Source of the DNA: Pseudomonadota bacterium
GTDB taxonomy: Bacteria; Pseudomonadota; Gammaproteobacteria; Burkholderiales; SG8-39
Reading direction: 5' to 3'
NCBI GenBank assembly: GCA_021811085.1
Contig: JAJZPQ010000002.1
Span: 1 to 64,000, forward strand
Length of the DNA stretch: 64,000 nt
Shown here: positions 40,194-49,108 of the stretch, piece after piece
Position numbering within the stretch: position 1 is the first letter of the stretch
Layout of the letters: each line of letters starts with the position of its first letter
The notes under the pieces: generated by a model
What the model was told of the DNA's origin: nothing
Database searches by the model: none
Seen by the model: the letters and a program-made list of their open reading frames with translations, nothing else
Translations under genes and position numbers: made by a program

Positions 40194-43100
40194 ATGCAAT
40201 TTTCCTGGAAAAATACGCTCAAGGCCCTCCCCGTTCTGCTGCTGTTCGCCGCCGGGGCCGCATTCGGCGCGGCCGGCAATGTGCAGTTCGTGATCGGAGA
40301 CGTAAAGCTCGTCACCAAGGCAGGTGAGACGCGCGCACTGGTGAAAGGCGCGGAAATCAACGAAGGCGACAAGATCGTCACGGCGGCAGGCGCCTCGGCG
40401 CAACTCAAGATGGTGGACGGCGGATTTATCGCCGTGCGCCCCAACACCAACATGACGTTCGACACTTACCGTTACAGCGGCAAGCAAGACGGCAGCGAGA
40501 ACGCCGTCGTGTCGCTGCTGCAGGGGGGCTTTCGCACCATTACCGGCCTCATCGGCCACACCAACAAGCAAAACTACCTGGTCAAGACCGAGACCGCCAC
40601 GATCGGCATACGCGGCACCGACCATGAGCCGATGGTGATCCTGCCGCCGCTCCCGGGACAGGCGGCGATTGCCCCGCCCGGAACCTATGACAAGGTGAAC
40701 GTCGGCGTGGCCTTCATCCGCACCGACGCGGGCAGCGTGGACATTCAGCGCAACCAGGTGGGTTTTGCGCCCATCACCAGGGCTGCGCCGGTGATCCTGC
40801 CGCGCATACCGCCGTTCTATAAGCCGACGCCTGCGCCCGGACCGCAGAAGGCCAGGGAAGAAGCGAAGGACGAAGGCAAGAAGGAAAGCGCCGCGGCCGC
40901 GGCGCCTGCGGCCGAAAAAGCTGCGGAGACAACGGCCGCCAGCAGAGATACCGCAGTGGTCGATCCGGCGACGGTGACCACCACGGCGCCGGCAGCCGCA
41001 CCGGTTGCCGCCGCACCGGCAGTGGTAGCACCTGTCATCGCAATCACGGCAACCGACGCCACTGGCACGACCGTGAACACGACGACCCAAACAGCAATGA
41101 CCTCGACCGGGACCACGACACCGCTATCGCCTACAGGCGGAACGACGACGCCGGTCACACCCGTGCCAACGACTCAGAATCCTGCCGCGGGCAATTATCT
41201 TGCAGCAGTAATGTTCCCGGTCGCGACGACTGGTGGCTTCAATGAAGCCTTTTCACCGAATAGTCCGCTGCAGCCCAACACGGCGTACGTACTCGATAGC
41301 GGCGGCAATCTGGTCGAAGCACGCAGCCTGCCGTTCCAAGTGCAGGCCAACCAGAACGGCATTGTGCTTACGCCGTCCATCACCGGCACCAGTGGCGCCG
41401 ACATCAAATGGAGCGGCGGCACGGCCTCCGATACCTTCAAGCTTGCCGACAACAGCATCTATGCCGGACGCTGGGCAGGATCCACAATTGCCGTGACTGA
41501 CAACAGCGCTCCGGCCAGTGTATCGACCTATACCCCAACAAACAGTTTGTGGGCCGTGCTTTTGCCGCCGGCCGCAGGCTATGTGCAATCGCTGGTGGGT
41601 ACGTCCACTTACACCATGGCCGGGCATACGACTCCGGTTGACGCCTTCGGCAATCTCGGCACACTGAACAGCGCGAGCCTCGTAGCCAACTTCACCACCC
41701 AAAAGGTCGATGCGGCAGTAGAACTGACAATGGGCGCCGGCCCCATGGCAGGCACCTTCGGCGTGGCTGCAAACGCCATGCCGATTGAGACAGCAACTGC
41801 GATTAACCCAAGCGGCTTTGGCGTTCCTAACGCCAGTGCGCTGACGACGACTTGCACTGGGGCCTGCGCGGCAGGTACGACCGGCTACAGTGCCGATGTC
41901 GGGGGCAGCTTTGCCGGCGCCGGGGCTGCCAGCGCCGGCTTGTCGTACAACATCTGGCCGACTACTACAGCGAGCGCGCCCGCGACTGATTCGGTGCAGG
42001 GCTTGGTGGCATTCACCACCGCCACTGCGCCTACCGTGCCTACCGTTGTGACCGGAGGTCCGTTTGCGGCATACTCGCCGACCTACACCGAGGTCGAGGC
42101 GGCGACGTTATTCTCAGGTTCACATTTTGGATCCGGATCTTTGGTGGCGCCAGCCGATCTGATTTATACCGGCGGCGGACTTTCTTCGTTCACCGTTCGG
42201 GATATTGGCGTCGGCAGATCCAATAGCTATTCAGTAATAGGCGCGAGCACACCGGTAACCGCCAATGCAACTTCGTTTGCCTCCACCGGTGTGCAGTTTG
42301 GCCGCTGGACCAGCGCTACAGGGCTGCAAACCTCTTACACGACTCCGCTCGGAACGCAGTCGGCTGCACCGGCTACCTGGATATACGGGCCGCAGGGATA
42401 TCTGGATTCGGCGGTAGTGCCCGGTATGAATACCGGCCCGCTTACCGGAACGTTCACCTATGCGCTCGACGGCAGCACCGCGCCTTATGATAGACAATCC
42501 GGAACGAGCGGCACGCTGACCGCTGCCTCTGTCAGCGCAAACTTCACCAACCAGACGGTCAGCGCAAGCCTGGCATTGAACGTGGGAGGCCAGGCATGGT
42601 CGGCCAATACGCCAACCCCGGTAAACTTCTACGGCAACATGTTCTTTGCCAGTTCGTACCCAGGCGGAACCGGCAACAACCTGACCGTCTCAATGGGAGC
42701 GGGCACGCCTGCGTCCTGCGCGACTTGTTTTGGTAACCTGAACGGCGCCTTCACCGGCCAGAATTACGCTGGTGCCATCCTCTCCTACCACCTGTGGGAC
42801 AACGGCAACGCGGGCGGGGACATCGTTGGCAACGTTGCGCTCGCCCGCACCGGAGCGTCAGTCACGAACGGCACCTCCGCCGCACCCTCCGGCAATTATT
42901 TCGTCGGCGATTGGGGTGGCAGCATTCAAACGGCGCAAACCATTGGCACCACGGGCGGCGTGCTGACCAGCTATGGCTGGGGCAGTCCGACGTCTCCGAC
43001 CAGTGGTTTTTATTCGACCACGGTGAATTGCACGACTTGTACCGTCACGCCGGCGACCAATGCGACCACCTCGACTGCGCCAACCGGCGTTTACTTCGGC

Positions 43101-44456
43101 ACTTGGGATGCGGGAACCTACACCAATACATATGGAATGTCTTTCTCCACCGGGCTAAGCACGAGTCCAGCCGGTCCTCAGTGGATTACCGGGCCGGAAG
43201 CCGGTCCGCTGTACCTGCCCAATGCGCTGACCGGCACCAAGGCTTTTGCCTTCGACGGCGGCATGGTGACCAACGCCAATGGCGCCACCGGTACGGTGCT
43301 GGGCACGACCGGGCTGACGGTCGATTTCACCAAGCAGCTGGTAGGCATCAATATCGATCTGTCCCTCAACGATACGACGGCGACCCCTGTGTCGCACACC
43401 TGGAATGCCAAAACCTTGCCCGGCAACGAAGCAGCCATCAACAGCAGCAAGGGCCTCGGAGGGGCGACGTTCTACGCATCGAGCTACAACGGAACGGGAC
43501 CTGGCCTGCTGACTGTAACGGTGGATGGCACGACCTCCGGTTATGGCGATGTTTCCGGCCAGTTGACCGGAACGGGGCTGAACGGCGCGATCGTCAGCTA
43601 TGGCCTCCAGGCGAGCTTGGGTGGGACGACCGCGCCGACCTTCGAGCAGGCCAGCGGGGTCGCAGCCTTCGTCGGCCCAACCAGCAACGTTGCAACGCCG
43701 TACCGCTACGTCATGATCTCTGCCACCGATCCGACTTCGATCATATCGCAACCCGTACTCGGCATTTATGCGAACAACGCGACGCGGATTCTGTCCGATA
43801 CGACTGGCAACCTAACCCAGTTCGACATGAATCAAATCAACAACAACAACGGCTCGAACAATGCGTCACACACCCTGTCCAGCGGGACCAGCGTGCTGAG
43901 TGATTACGGCACCGATTCCGCCACCGGCATCAGCTGGGGGCGTTGGGCCGGGGGCAGCATAAATATTACCAATCGTATCGACGGAACGGTCAAGACGCAG
44001 CCACTAATGGGCAGCCTGCACTGGATTGCCGGCCCTGTGGAGACGGCCGCGGTGACACTGCCACTTTCGGGTACGTTTACCTATGTCAATGCGGGGGGCA
44101 CTGCTCCAACCGACAACCTCGGCAACGTGGGCACGCTTAATTCGGCATCGCTGACGGCCAATTTTACCGCACAGACGGTGGATGTCGGTGTGCAAACCGC
44201 CATCGCCAGCTCTACTTTGACCGCCAGCGCAACTGCGGTGCCAATTATCCAGCGCACGGCATTTGCCGCCGGCCCGAATATGCCGGTCAACCTGTCGGTC
44301 ACCTGCACCGGCGCGTGCGGCACCACGCAGCAGGGATCGATTGTCGGAGGTTTTACCGGAGCGGGAGCGACCGGCGCCGCAATGATGTACTCGCTGGAGA
44401 AGGTGGGCGGCGCGAATGCATCCATTACTTCCGGCGTGGTAGCTTTCCACCGCTAA
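40194..44456 (+). CDS. Giant FecR-domain protein with four tandem TbpB-like barrel units
   Basis: 1420 residues with a signal peptide lacking a lipobox Cys (cleavage near AAFGA/AG). A FecR domain spans about 28-195 (GNVQFVIGDVKLVTKAG, TATIGIRGTDHE). A Pro/Ala/Thr-rich linker (200-330) follows, then four Gly/Thr/Ser-rich units of 230-275 residues. Each has a GRWxG-type motif, a WI-GP step, then GTFTY and ASLxANFTxQTV strands, ending GGFTGxGA...GVVAF. The units resemble the barrel domain of TbpB-type Slam substrates by eye. Predicted secreted or surface protein exported by the gene upstream; ligand unknown. Few Cys (four CxxC-like pairs). ATG 40194 with GAAGG 8 nt before it. Confidence 0.7.
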   Translation: MQFSWKNTLKALPVLLLFAAGAAFGAAGNVQFVIGDVKLVTKAGETRALVKGAEINEGDKIVTAAGASAQLKMVDGGFIAVRPNTNMTFDTYRYSGKQDGSENAVVSLLQGGFRTITGLIGHTNKQNYLVKTETATIGIRGTDHEPMVILPPLPGQAAIAPPGTYDKVNVGVAFIRTDAGSVDIQRNQVGFAPITRAAPVILPRIPPFYKPTPAPGPQKAREEAKDEGKKESAAAAAPAAEKAAETTAASRDTAVVDPATVTTTAPAAAPVAAAPAVVAPVIAITATDATGTTVNTTTQTAMTSTGTTTPLSPTGGTTTPVTPVPTTQNPAAGNYLAAVMFPVATTGGFNEAFSPNSPLQPNTAYVLDSGGNLVEARSLPFQVQANQNGIVLTPSITGTSGADIKWSGGTASDTFKLADNSIYAGRWAGSTIAVTDNSAPASVSTYTPTNSLWAVLLPPAAGYVQSLVGTSTYTMAGHTTPVDAFGNLGTLNSASLVANFTTQKVDAAVELTMGAGPMAGTFGVAANAMPIETATAINPSGFGVPNASALTTTCTGACAAGTTGYSADVGGSFAGAGAASAGLSYNIWPTTTASAPATDSVQGLVAFTTATAPTVPTVVTGGPFAAYSPTYTEVEAATLFSGSHFGSGSLVAPADLIYTGGGLSSFTVRDIGVGRSNSYSVIGASTPVTANATSFASTGVQFGRWTSATGLQTSYTTPLGTQSAAPATWIYGPQGYLDSAVVPGMNTGPLTGTFTYALDGSTAPYDRQSGTSGTLTAASVSANFTNQTVSASLALNVGGQAWSANTPTPVNFYGNMFFASSYPGGTGNNLTVSMGAGTPASCATCFGNLNGAFTGQNYAGAILSYHLWDNGNAGGDIVGNVALARTGASVTNGTSAAPSGNYFVGDWGGSIQTAQTIGTTGGVLTSYGWGSPTSPTSGFYSTTVNCTTCTVTPATNATTSTAPTGVYFGTWDAGTYTNTYGMSFSTGLSTSPAGPQWITGPEAGPLYLPNALTGTKAFAFDGGMVTNANGATGTVLGTTGLTVDFTKQLVGINIDLSLNDTTATPVSHTWNAKTLPGNEAAINSSKGLGGATFYASSYNGTGPGLLTVTVDGTTSGYGDVSGQLTGTGLNGAIVSYGLQASLGGTTAPTFEQASGVAAFVGPTSNVATPYRYVMISATDPTSIISQPVLGIYANNATRILSDTTGNLTQFDMNQINNNNGSNNASHTLSSGTSVLSDYGTDSATGISWGRWAGGSINITNRIDGTVKTQPLMGSLHWIAGPVETAAVTLPLSGTFTYVNAGGTAPTDNLGNVGTLNSASLTANFTAQTVDVGVQTAIASSTLTASATAVPIIQRTAFAAGPNMPVNLSVTCTGACGTTQQGSIVGGFTGAGATGAAMMYSLEKVGGANASITSGVVAFHR
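41340..44453 (+). repeat. Four diverged tandem protein-level repeats in the FecR-domain gene
   Basis: Approximate units: 41340-42040, 42055-42855, 42856-43680 and 43681-44453. Units 1 and 4 are closest to each other: both carry TPxDxxGNxGTLNSASLxANFT and TCTGAC. Units 2 and 3 have shifted spacing and an extra C-x-x-C step. Divergence is at the protein level, without long identical DNA, so the duplication is old. Confidence 0.65.
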
Positions 44457-44462
44457 GGAAAA

Positions 44463-44666
44463 TTACTGCAGCACCTGCGGGCAGCGCCCGGCATATAGCC
44501 CGCCCCCTCCGGGAAAGTGCCGCGTGACGGCCTGCCCACGCCGCAGCGCTACTGGGCGGTCGCGGTATTGGCGCTCGTCGAGAGCGACAATCGCCTCCAT
44601 CGCCGATGCGATGATCAGGGCCAGGCGCTGCTCGCGCCTCTGGATCGCGGCGATGTCGCTCGACAC
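44463..44666 (-). pseudogene. Remnant of a PAS-domain sensor protein
   Basis: A 67-codon frame (GTG start) reads RREQRLALIIASAMEAIVAL followed by DERQ, the classic opening of a PAS domain. It then degenerates with no PAS core, and no downstream kinase or cyclase domain is present. The rest of the PAS domain is not recoverable in the other two frames. It appears to be a decayed or truncated sensor gene beside the intact PAS histidine kinase. Confidence 0.45.
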
Positions 44667-45074
44667 GGCAGGCGCATCGACCTGGCGGCTTTAGATTCGG
44701 TGCGACGTGTCTGGGCATTATCACCGTTATCGCCGCGACGGTGAATCCGACGGGATTGACCGCCCCGCCAGGTCCAACCGGCGAACGGCTTTGCTCCCTT
44801 TGCCTAGCTGCTTTCTTCACGAGGCGCCCTTTGGATAGCCGGGGTACTCTTTGGCGCCAGCATTGGGAAAACTTCTGGCCACTTGGCCAACCCAGTCATG
44901 AGCGACGAGCCAAAACACGAACCGATTTCGACCGGTTGCAATACGTCGGATCGGATTATAGCCTATAGACGGCGAGCCCCCTGCCCCATGGCAGCCGCAT
45001 GCTTACCGATCGCGGTAGAAACCATGCGTCTCCGCGAGTTTGGTTGAAGCGGCGTCCGGCGCGGCTGCGCCGGA
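44667..45074. other. Intergenic stretch between the FecR-repeat gene and the histidine kinase
   Basis: No credible gene. Short open frames on either strand lack family features. Together with the PAS relic it makes about 600 bp of apparently decayed DNA where two convergent blocks meet. No strong terminator with a T-run was seen. Confidence 0.4.
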
Positions 45075-47414
45075 TCATGAAGAATTCTCTTTCCCGCGGC
45101 GGGTATTTGCGAGGCGCGCGACAACCTCGCACAGCTCATCGACGCTATTGGGCTTGTACATGAGTTCGATCACTCCGGCCACGGGCGCCTGGGCGCGTAG
45201 CTCCTCGGTGATATAGCCCGATGCTATCGCAACCGGCAAATCGGCGCGGATCTCCCGCAGCGCGCGCGCCACGTCCAGCCCGGACATGCCCGGCATGTTG
45301 TAGTCGGTCACCGCCAGATCAAATTTGCCTGGTTCGGCCCGCACCGCCGCGAGCGCCTCGTGGGCGTCGGTGTAGCCGCTCACGCGGTAACCCTGGCCTT
45401 CGAGCAGGCGGACCATCAGGAACACGATCGACTCGTCGTCATCCACGCAGAGAATGTGCTTGCCGCCGCCGCGCTCCAAAGCTGTCGCCGGGGCCGGCGC
45501 GGGAACCGCCGGAGCAGGCGCCGCCACGGCGGGAAAATAAATGCAGAAGCTGGCGCCCTCGCCGGGCGCGCTTTGCACTTCGATGCTCGCCCCGTGTCCC
45601 TGCAGGATGCCGTGTACCACCGCCAAGCCGAGCCCCGTACCTTCGCCCGCCGGTTTGGTGGTGAAGAACGGCTCGAAGATGCGCGAGCGCGTGCTCTGGT
45701 CCATGCCGGGCCCGTTGTCGCGCACCGTCAGGCGGGCATAGTGGCCCGGGCGAAGAAGGATGCGATCGCCCTTCGACCGCTTCTCCGGCCCTTCATACGC
45801 GCCGCCAACCGCAACATGCGCTTCCAGGCGAACTTCTATCGCCCCCGCATGCCCCTGTCCCTGGATCACCTGCCAGGCGTTGCCGCACAAATTGAGCAGC
45901 ACCTGTTCGACTTGCGTCGAATCCGCCAGCACCATCGGCGTATTCGGCGCGCAATCCACGCTCAAGCTCACCCCCGCGGGCAGCGTGCTGCGCAGCAAGC
46001 GCGCCGATTCCTCCACCACCGGCGCGAGCGAAATCACCTGGCGCTCGAACACCTGGCGCCGGCCAAAGGCGAGGATTTGCCGCACCAGATCCTTCGCCCG
46101 GCGGCTCGCCTTGAGGATTTCCTGCAGACTCTTGTGCGCCGAGTGCGCAGGCTCCACGTCCAGGCGCGCCAGCTCCGCGTTACCCATGATTGCCGCGACG
46201 ATGTTGTTGAAGTCGTGCGCAATGCCCCCGGCCAGCGTACCCAGCGCTTCCATCTTCTGCGATTCGCGCAACTGCGCTTCGAGCTGGGCGCGCACTAGGT
46301 CCGCCTGCTTGTTCGCGGTGATGTCGCGGGTGATGTTGATGCTGTGCGGCACACCGCCTAACTCAATCGCGGCGGAACACATCAATCCGGAACCTATTTT
46401 TCCGTTCTTCCTGCGAAATTTTGCTTCGAGATTCTCTACCGTCCCATCATTCTTCAACGCCTGAACGAATCTGGTTCGATCATCGGAATTTGCCCAGATG
46501 TTGAACTCGCCGGACGTATGCCCGACGATTTCCTCTCTCGTATATCCCATGAGCCTGGTGAAACCGGCGTTTACCGAGACATATAGTCCATCGTCCAGCC
46601 GGTTGATATTGATCGCGTCCGGGCTGACATCGAATGCCTTTCTGAATTGTTCCTCGCTGATCCTCAGCGCTTCCTCCGCCTGAATGCGCGCCGTGACGTC
46701 GGTGAAAGAAAATACCCGGCCCAGAATCCGCGCGCCGTGCCGCGCCGGCAGCGATTTGCGTTCAAAAAAATGGCCGTCGGCCAGATGCAGGAGATGGAAG
46801 GTCTCGTCGTCGGCATCCGGCGCAATGTGCGCCAGATCTGCCCGATAGGCATTCGGATCGGTAAACCGCGCAGCCATAAAATCGAAAATTGCGCTGTCAT
46901 CGTGCTTGGCCAGCAGCTCCTCCGGCAAGCCCCACATGCGCGCAAATCGCCGGTTCATATTGACGATGCCGCCAGCGCGGTCGATGAGGAGAATGCCGTC
47001 CGCGGTCGCCTCCAGCGTTGCCCGCAGAAGAGTCGGGACCACAGCAAGTTCGTCTTCGATGCGCCGCCCGGTTTCCAGCGGCTCGGCGCGCACGACCAGC
47101 CAGCCCCTGGCGCCACCGGCGACGCGCGTTACGGTCTTGCGTGCCGAAAGGATATCGCCGTTCGCGCATAGATAGCCGCCTTCGGCGTTGCGCAGCTCGA
47201 TCGGTCCGCCCTGGAGAGCTTCCTCCCAGAACAGCGTGTCCGCGAGGGAACACTCGATGTCGGTAATCGGGCGGGCGATCAGTTCCTCGCGGCGGTAGCC
47301 GAGCAGTTCGAGGGTAGGCCTGCTCACTTCGCAAATGGCGAGCGACGATGGGTCGACTAGCAGCAGCATGACGCCGCTGTGGTCAAGCAGGATGGATTCG
47401 AGTGTGGCGCTCAT
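45075..47414 (-). CDS. PAS-containing hybrid histidine kinase with C-terminal receiver
   Basis: 779 residues. Three PAS domains (about 5-110, 128-245, 255-365), the last with the MGYTREEIVGHTSGEF motif. HisKA has GGIAHDFNN with phospho-accepting H400, followed by HATPase (DNGPGM, GEGTGLGLAVVHG) and a receiver with phospho-Asp D704 in VTDYNMPGMSG. No membrane helices, so it is a soluble kinase. The true ATG at 47414 overlaps the HD-GYP stop (ATGA); a longer upstream frame is rejected. It has its own receiver but no output domain, so signal passes to another protein. Confidence 0.9.
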   Translation of the reverse strand: MSATLESILLDHSGVMLLLVDPSSLAICEVSRPTLELLGYRREELIARPITDIECSLADTLFWEEALQGGPIELRNAEGGYLCANGDILSARKTVTRVAGGARGWLVVRAEPLETGRRIEDELAVVPTLLRATLEATADGILLIDRAGGIVNMNRRFARMWGLPEELLAKHDDSAIFDFMAARFTDPNAYRADLAHIAPDADDETFHLLHLADGHFFERKSLPARHGARILGRVFSFTDVTARIQAEEALRISEEQFRKAFDVSPDAININRLDDGLYVSVNAGFTRLMGYTREEIVGHTSGEFNIWANSDDRTRFVQALKNDGTVENLEAKFRRKNGKIGSGLMCSAAIELGGVPHSINITRDITANKQADLVRAQLEAQLRESQKMEALGTLAGGIAHDFNNIVAAIMGNAELARLDVEPAHSAHKSLQEILKASRRAKDLVRQILAFGRRQVFERQVISLAPVVEESARLLRSTLPAGVSLSVDCAPNTPMVLADSTQVEQVLLNLCGNAWQVIQGQGHAGAIEVRLEAHVAVGGAYEGPEKRSKGDRILLRPGHYARLTVRDNGPGMDQSTRSRIFEPFFTTKPAGEGTGLGLAVVHGILQGHGASIEVQSAPGEGASFCIYFPAVAAPAPAVPAPAPATALERGGGKHILCVDDDESIVFLMVRLLEGQGYRVSGYTDAHEALAAVRAEPGKFDLAVTDYNMPGMSGLDVARALREIRADLPVAIASGYITEELRAQAPVAGVIELMYKPNSVDELCEVVARLANTRRGKENSS

Positions 47415-48727
47415 GCATGCCCTCCGGGCTCGGCACAACCGCCATCGAAGAAATAGGTGATTCGCTTGCGCGGACTCAGGTAGGCATAGACAGGAGCGGG
47501 CAACAGGGCCGGCCGGATGCTCTTGCTGATGAGCAGGTCGACTTGCATCTCCAGATTGAACATGGCGGCCTCTTCCTTGGGGACGGCGGCATCGTACACC
47601 ATCACCCAGGGGCGCAGCGACTTGTGCGGATTGACCGAGACTACCATGGCAATCATGCCGTTGGAGAGCTCGACGATCGACCCGGGAGGATAGACCCCCA
47701 GAGAACGGATCATCAGCTGAAGGACGCGCGCATCGAACTGGCCCTTGCGCCGGGTAAATATGAAGGAAAGCGCCTCGTGCGGCGTCATCGCCTGGACGAA
47801 ATCCGCCGGATTGCAGAGGGTGTCGTAGAAGTTGGCCAGCGCGACTATCCGGGCGAGCGGCGCGATCTGCTCCAGTCTGAGTCCGCGCGGGTAGCCCGTG
47901 CCATCGCCTAGTTCGTGGTGCTGTTCGATGATGGACAGGATTTCGGGCGCCAGCCCCAGCTGCTTGCCCAGCTTCAGTCCGTATTCGACGTGCCTCGCAC
48001 GCTGGCCGCGTTCGGACCAAGCCTGTGCGCCGCCGCCCTTGCTCATGCCGCTCGCGGGCAATGCGAGCGCGCCGATGTCGTGCAATAACGCGCCCCTGCC
48101 CAGGATGCCCGCCTGCTCGCTGCTGAGTTCGAGCCCCTTGACCAGCATCATGCACAGGATGGACACGTTGAGGCTGTGATGGTAAGCGTCCTCGCCGCCG
48201 CAGTTTGCACCCATGACGTGCAGAGTCGCTTCGGGGCGATCAAGAAACACCGTCGCCATCTGATCCGCCAGGCCACCCATTTCTTCCAGCGTGTCGCGGG
48301 GCTGCGCCAGGAGATTCCGCTTCAACCTGCGCATGATCCCGGCCGCTTTCACGAACGACCGTTCCGTCCGCGCCACGGCGTGGCGATGCTCGCGGAGTCG
48401 CTGGACGTGCGGCTCTATTCCATCCGTCTTCGCGGCCGGACCGATGTCGATCTCCGCTGCATGTTCGCTTACCGGCGCAGCAGGTTCAGCCGGAAGGACG
48501 GTTAACGCGCCGCCAGGAATGCTTTCGCTGCGCTCCGGGTCGCAGCGAAAGCGCCTCACGTTGAGGGCGCGCAGTTGACGAATCTGTTCGTCGGTGGAGA
48601 TCTTGAAACAATTCAGCGTGAACGGATGAAGAAACCAGGGCAGATCGAGGTGGATGTACAGACCGATATGCAAGTCTTCGGGCAACGCATATGCGTGTGT
48701 CTGACTTGACCCGTTCCCTCGCTGCAT
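47411..48727 (-). CDS. HD-GYP domain protein with DUF3391 N-terminus (putative cyclic-di-GMP phosphodiesterase)
   Basis: 438 residues. DUF3391-like N-terminus (about 15-55: IGLYIHLDLPWFLHPF). The HD-GYP domain (about 180-330) has HHSLNVSIL, LLHDIG and QHHELGDGTGYPRGL. The Lys normally after HDIG is Ala here (HDIGALALP), which may alter activity, although the metal-ligand His/Asp residues remain. A C-terminal region (340-438) is typical of this family. Coupled to the hybrid kinase downstream by a 4-bp overlap, suggesting the kinase controls cyclic-di-GMP breakdown. Confidence 0.88.
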   Translation of the reverse strand: MQRGNGSSQTHAYALPEDLHIGLYIHLDLPWFLHPFTLNCFKISTDEQIRQLRALNVRRFRCDPERSESIPGGALTVLPAEPAAPVSEHAAEIDIGPAAKTDGIEPHVQRLREHRHAVARTERSFVKAAGIMRRLKRNLLAQPRDTLEEMGGLADQMATVFLDRPEATLHVMGANCGGEDAYHHSLNVSILCMMLVKGLELSSEQAGILGRGALLHDIGALALPASGMSKGGGAQAWSERGQRARHVEYGLKLGKQLGLAPEILSIIEQHHELGDGTGYPRGLRLEQIAPLARIVALANFYDTLCNPADFVQAMTPHEALSFIFTRRKGQFDARVLQLMIRSLGVYPPGSIVELSNGMIAMVVSVNPHKSLRPWVMVYDAAVPKEEAAMFNLEMQVDLLISKSIRPALLPAPVYAYLSPRKRITYFFDGGCAEPGGHA

Positions 48728-49108
48728 GTCGGCCTCGGTTAGCTTTCCGTTTTCTTCCGAATGGGGACCATGCGAGCGTCCGCATCAGGCACACCCGAAA
48801 TCGGCGGCGGCGCGCGCCAGCGGACGCAGGCGGCAACAATTGGGTCGTCATGTCCGTTGCTCGAGAGGCTACCCCGATCCGGGTTCGGATCCAAAGCCTG
48901 AGGATGATGTTGTTATCGACCGGCGCCGCTCAAAGTTGAGGACTGGCTGCGCCTTTCGCGGCCTAGGCTGGTATGAAATTCGGAAACAGCGATCGGCGTA
49001 TGCTTGCCAGACGCCGCATCGGCATCGGCAGCCATCGCGTTGCGGCGGCCGATGTTCCCGGCAGCTGCAGCGCGCATGGCGGGGCGACTAGCGCCGCTCG
49101 ACCCCGCT
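48728..49108. other. Intergenic region between the coiled-coil gene and the HD-GYP gene
   Basis: About 380 bp without a recognisable gene or RNA. Several short frames on both strands lack support. It separates the chemotaxis genes (upstream on the minus strand) from the HD-GYP/kinase pair and probably carries the promoter of that pair. No clear -35/-10 set or T-run terminator stood out. Confidence 0.35.

Noticed and set aside
38949-41090. Minus-strand open frame of 713 codons across the Slam-like and FecR genes
   Set aside because: The translation shows no domain, while the plus strand has two signal peptides, TPR repeats and a FecR domain.
44425-44820. 131-codon minus-strand frame after the FecR-repeat gene
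   Set aside because: Arg/Pro/Ala-rich with no features; the PAS-like translation in the neighbouring frame is more convincing, and even that is a relic.
45075-48155. Kinase read as a 1026-residue protein with a long N-terminal extension
   Set aside because: The extension is a shifted-frame translation of the HD-GYP gene; the ATGA overlap at 47411-47414 marks the true start.
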